This document shows positions 62,230 through 64,000 of a stretch of 64,000 nt of DNA, in pieces. Location: NCBI RefSeq assembly GCF_023516215.1, contig NZ_CP097349.1, forward strand, positions 4,244,001-4,308,000, read 5' to 3'. The position numbers were made by a program, and so were the translations under genes. This DNA comes from Cytobacillus pseudoceanisediminis (GTDB lineage Bacteria; Bacillota; Bacilli; Bacillales; Cytobacillaceae). Each line of letters starts with the position of its first letter. Position 1 is the first letter of the stretch. The notes beneath the pieces are model-generated. The model ran no database searches. It saw nothing but the letters and a program-made list of their open reading frames with translations, and was not told the origin of the DNA.

Positions 62230-62376
62230 AAAACCAGGCGGATGCCCTCTCTCGAAGTTTTCCGGGCATCTGGCCATCCTTGTTTGCGTTTTGAAAAGGA
62301 AAACTGATAAACTTTATATGGCCGGTAACATTGGCGATTTTTTAAAAAGAATGTATACTTTTTTTGGACTTCAGGA

Positions 62377-62440
62377 ATTGTCTAGCAGAAGCAGCCTGAC
62401 ACTTGAGGGTAGAGGGTGGCAAGGCGCTTGTGCTTTTTTA
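62377..62440. repeat. short dispersed repeat copy
   Basis: Starts ATTGTCTAGCAGAAGCAGCC and ends AAGGCGCTTGTGCTTTTTT; truncated member of the same family, directly before ywdI. Confidence 0.5.
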
Positions 62441-62458
62441 CAGAAAGAGGTGTAGAGA

Positions 62459-62734
62459 ATGAATATCTCTGTTCAGAAGCTTTTAGGGAAGATGGAAAAG
62501 GAATTGCTGGAAGCAAAAAGCAGCTCTTCAGACGCCAGAATAAGAGAAAGAGTGCAGGCGATCAAGTCATTATGCGAGCTGGTTTTGGAAGAGTCGGATA
62601 CAGGAAGTGTGTCTGCTGTTGCTTCTATTAGCCATACATACAATGCACCGCCTGCGGCTCAGCCAGCGGGTCTGCAGCCAAAGAAAATGCAGATGGAAGA
62701 TGAGGCAAACGGCGATTCATTATTCGATTTTTAA
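62459..62734 (+). CDS. ywdI: YwdI family protein
   Basis: A 91-residue cytoplasmic protein of unknown function. It opens MNISVQKLLGKMEKELLEAK, has IRERVQAIKSLCELVLEES, an Ala/Pro-rich middle, and an acidic C-terminus ending DSLFDF. AGAGGTG precedes the ATG. The position downstream of ung (with parS and repeats between) and 26 bp before a DUF423 gene matches the B. subtilis ywdG-ywdI-ywdK order. Confidence 0.85.
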   Translation: MNISVQKLLGKMEKELLEAKSSSSDARIRERVQAIKSLCELVLEESDTGSVSAVASISHTYNAPPAAQPAGLQPKKMQMEDEANGDSLFDF

Positions 62735-62760
62735 TAAAACGATAAGAGGTGCAGGGGATT

Positions 62761-63132
62761 ATGAAGCTATTTATTATAATTGGAGCCATTAATGCTTTTT
62801 TAGCAGTTGCATTAGGTGCATTCGGAGCGCATGGGCTTGAGGGGAAAGTGGAGCCGAAGTATTTGGAGATATGGAAAACAGGTGTAACCTACCAGATGTT
62901 CCACGCAACAGGCCTTTTGATTATTGGCGTCCTGCTTGGCAAATTGCCGGCGACATCTTTATTATCCTGGTCAGGCTGGCTGATGCTGATCGGCATTATC
63001 CTTTTCTCAGGAAGCTTATATGTTTTAACATTAACAAAAATCAGCGTGTTGGGTGCCATCACCCCGCTTGGCGGAGTCTCTTTCCTTGCGGCTTGGGTGC
63101 TGCTGATCATTGCGGCGGTAAAATATTTATAA
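62761..63132 (+). CDS. ywdK: DUF423 membrane protein
   Basis: A 123-residue protein with four membrane helices. It opens MKLFIIIGAINAFLAVALGA followed by FGAHGLEGK, and has TYQMFHATGLLIIGVLLGKL and GAITPLGGVSFLAAWVLLII, the core of DUF423 (YgdD/YwdK). Function unknown. It follows ywdI closely (26 bp) and is ended by a strong terminator ahead of gerQ on the other strand. Confidence 0.9.
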   Translation: MKLFIIIGAINAFLAVALGAFGAHGLEGKVEPKYLEIWKTGVTYQMFHATGLLIIGVLLGKLPATSLLSWSGWLMLIGIILFSGSLYVLTLTKISVLGAITPLGGVSFLAAWVLLIIAAVKYL

Positions 63133-63136
63133 TAGG

Positions 63137-63168
63137 AAAGGAGCTTTGACGGGGTCAAAGCTCCTTTT
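63137..63168. terminator. bidirectional terminator
   Basis: AAAGGAGCTTTGA / TCAAAGCTCCTTT followed by TTT; serves ywdK and the convergent gerQ. Confidence 0.9.
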
Positions 63169-63171
63169 TCA

Positions 63172-63690
63172 TTACCTCGGCGAATATTGCGACATTCCTT
63201 GCCCTCCGCCAAACGGATATTCATATTCTATTTCTTCATCAAATGTTACATAGTCTAAGTAGATCATTGGAAGAAGGATGCGTTGGCCTGTTTGCGGATC
63301 GCTCAGTATCAAGTGATCCCGTCCGGCTGCTTCAATGATGCCTTTAAATATTTTGGCGTTCCATTCCGTATTGTTTTCGAATGTTGCATAAACAGTCGCG
63401 AGTTTTCCTCTGTTCAGGCGAAGAATATTTTCGATGTAGGATTGTTCAAGCGGGAGCATGCCTGGAATAGAAGGAGCAGCTGAAGGGGCACCCATACCGC
63501 CGCCGGCGCCTGCACCTGGAAACATCCCGCCCGAACTCGTACCCGGAATTGTTCCGCCTGTTTGAACGGGCTGGAACTGCGGCTGACCCTGCGGCTGGCC
63601 CTGAAAGTTCTGAGGCATTTGGGTGCCGTCCGTGTAACGCTGCTGCTGGTAACCATAAAAAGGGTATTGACCATAATTTGATTGACTCAA
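63172..63690 (-). CDS. gerQ: spore coat protein GerQ
   Basis: A 172-residue spore coat protein needed for the cortex lytic enzyme CwlJ to reach and act in the coat; cross-linked by transglutaminase through Lys/Gln. The N-terminal half is Gln/Gly/Pro-rich (QGQPQGQPQFQPVQTGG). The conserved C-terminal domain has PLEQSYIENILRLNRGKLAT, VYATFENNTEWNAKIFKG and EYPFGGG. TTG start with AGGAGGG upstream. It sits just behind cwlJ, as in B. subtilis. Confidence 0.92.
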   Translation of the reverse strand: MSQSNYGQYPFYGYQQQRYTDGTQMPQNFQGQPQGQPQFQPVQTGGTIPGTSSGGMFPGAGAGGGMGAPSAAPSIPGMLPLEQSYIENILRLNRGKLATVYATFENNTEWNAKIFKGIIEAAGRDHLILSDPQTGQRILLPMIYLDYVTFDEEIEYEYPFGGGQGMSQYSPR

Positions 63691-63735
63691 TTTTTTCCCT
63701 CCTAAAATTAAAATCAGCCATTTCTATCCGCATTG

Positions 63736-64000
63736 CTAGTAGACTGTCGGACAGTCCTGCGGGGTAGATTTATAAAAGCAATGGGCTATAAACCGTCCGG
63801 CATTCCCTTGGCTGTACCATTGGGCCGGGCAGCTGCCTTGTGGCCGAAAGAACCATAATGCACTGCTGGCAGAGTAGTGTTGGTGACCGCTTATTACTTT
63901 GCGGGCGAGGTCAATCTCACTGCCGCGCACCTTGATAAAAATTGCCTTTTTGGTTGGCTTCAATCCCGCTTGGGTTCTGATAGACCATTCTCCTGATGGA
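63736..64000 (-). pseudogene. cwlJ: spore cortex-lytic cell wall hydrolase CwlJ, 3' part, frameshifted
   Basis: C-terminal part of the germination hydrolase that cuts cortex peptidoglycan (hydrolase_2/SleB-like fold). The last ~75 residues read SALWFFRPQGSCPAQWYSQG and FIAHCFYKSTPQDCPTVY, the CwlJ C-terminus; the other part, RRMVYQNPSGIEANQKGNFY, is in a different frame. The join at about 63930-63934 requires two added bases, or one removed base, near a GG. The 5' end lies beyond the window. Adjacent gerQ confirms identity. Confidence 0.83.

Noticed and set aside
62098..62455. Plus-strand frames between parS and ywdI
   Set aside because: They run through dispersed repeats, have no binding site and no family pattern.

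Overview
This 64 kb window looks like chromosomal DNA of a spore-forming, low-to-moderate GC member of the Bacillaceae, of the Cytobacillus / Bacillus firmus kind. That placement is inference from gene content: a gamma-type small acid-soluble spore protein, gerQ and cwlJ (coat and germination), the ung-ywdI-ywdK cluster, the bacillithiol gene bshB2 with yojF, YvrJ/DUF1659/DUF2922 proteins, and many TTG starts with strong AGGAGG-type ribosome binding sites. A perfect chromosomal parS site (61988-62003) argues against a plasmid and suggests an origin-proximal position.

Layout. 1-3 kb: the end of a sucrose operon (PTS EIIBC, sucrose-6-phosphate hydrolase, fructokinase). 3-6.5 kb: malate:quinone oxidoreductase, an XRE and an AraC regulator. 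6.4-10.7 kb: a minus-strand island with a small sigma-70-like factor, YvrJ, DUF2922, DUF1659, a replication-type helix-turn-helix gene, a DUF3231 and a DUF421 protein; two near-identical 34-bp promoter-like elements and a 21-bp-period palindrome array lie within it. 10.9-20 kb: a mini-lipoprotein, a chemoreceptor, a 1251-residue subtilisin-like protease, a thioredoxin-like gene with TGA at its first active-site Cys codon, a methyltransferase and an MFS exporter. 20-28.9 kb: an MHS symporter with an ornithine-cyclodeaminase-family enzyme, SASP, an amino-acid-oxidase-like protein, a zinc metallopeptidase, a cupin, a peptide transporter and a diguanylate cyclase. 29-31.2 kb: a ParM/ParR-type partition locus with a centromere-like repeat field. 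31.3-45 kb: flavoprotein, oligo-1,6-glucosidase, YbaK, tandem P-loop ATPase, YjiH, an ABC-2 exporter trio, AtoE, GNAT and AlkD-like proteins. 45-55 kb: HAD phosphatase, PQQ-type sugar dehydrogenase, a TetR-controlled ABC exporter, a Crp/Fnr regulator, an SRPBCC protein and a secreted pullulanase-type amylase. 55-64 kb: bshB2/yojF, pdxK, the molybdenum-cofactor operon mobA-moaE-moaD-moeB, ung, parS, ywdI, ywdK, gerQ and cwlJ.

Carbon use recurs: sucrose, isomalto-oligosaccharides and starch/pullulan genes are present, the last two with LacI/CcpA-like operators. Intergenic DNA is rich in dispersed repeats: a family bounded by CTGTCTAGCT and CGCTTCCGCTTTTCT, a GC-rich purine-biased element, and clusters of degenerate ~21-bp repeats whose core differs from place to place.

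A technical caution: 18 otherwise well-conserved genes have a broken frame, and every break is repaired by adding one or two bases, nearly always within a homopolymer run (two adjacent ones in one gene). This pattern points to under-called homopolymers in the source sequence rather than real gene decay. These genes are listed as broken because that is what the sequence shows, but most are probably intact in the organism. No rRNA, tRNA, IS element, CRISPR array or riboswitch could be supported.
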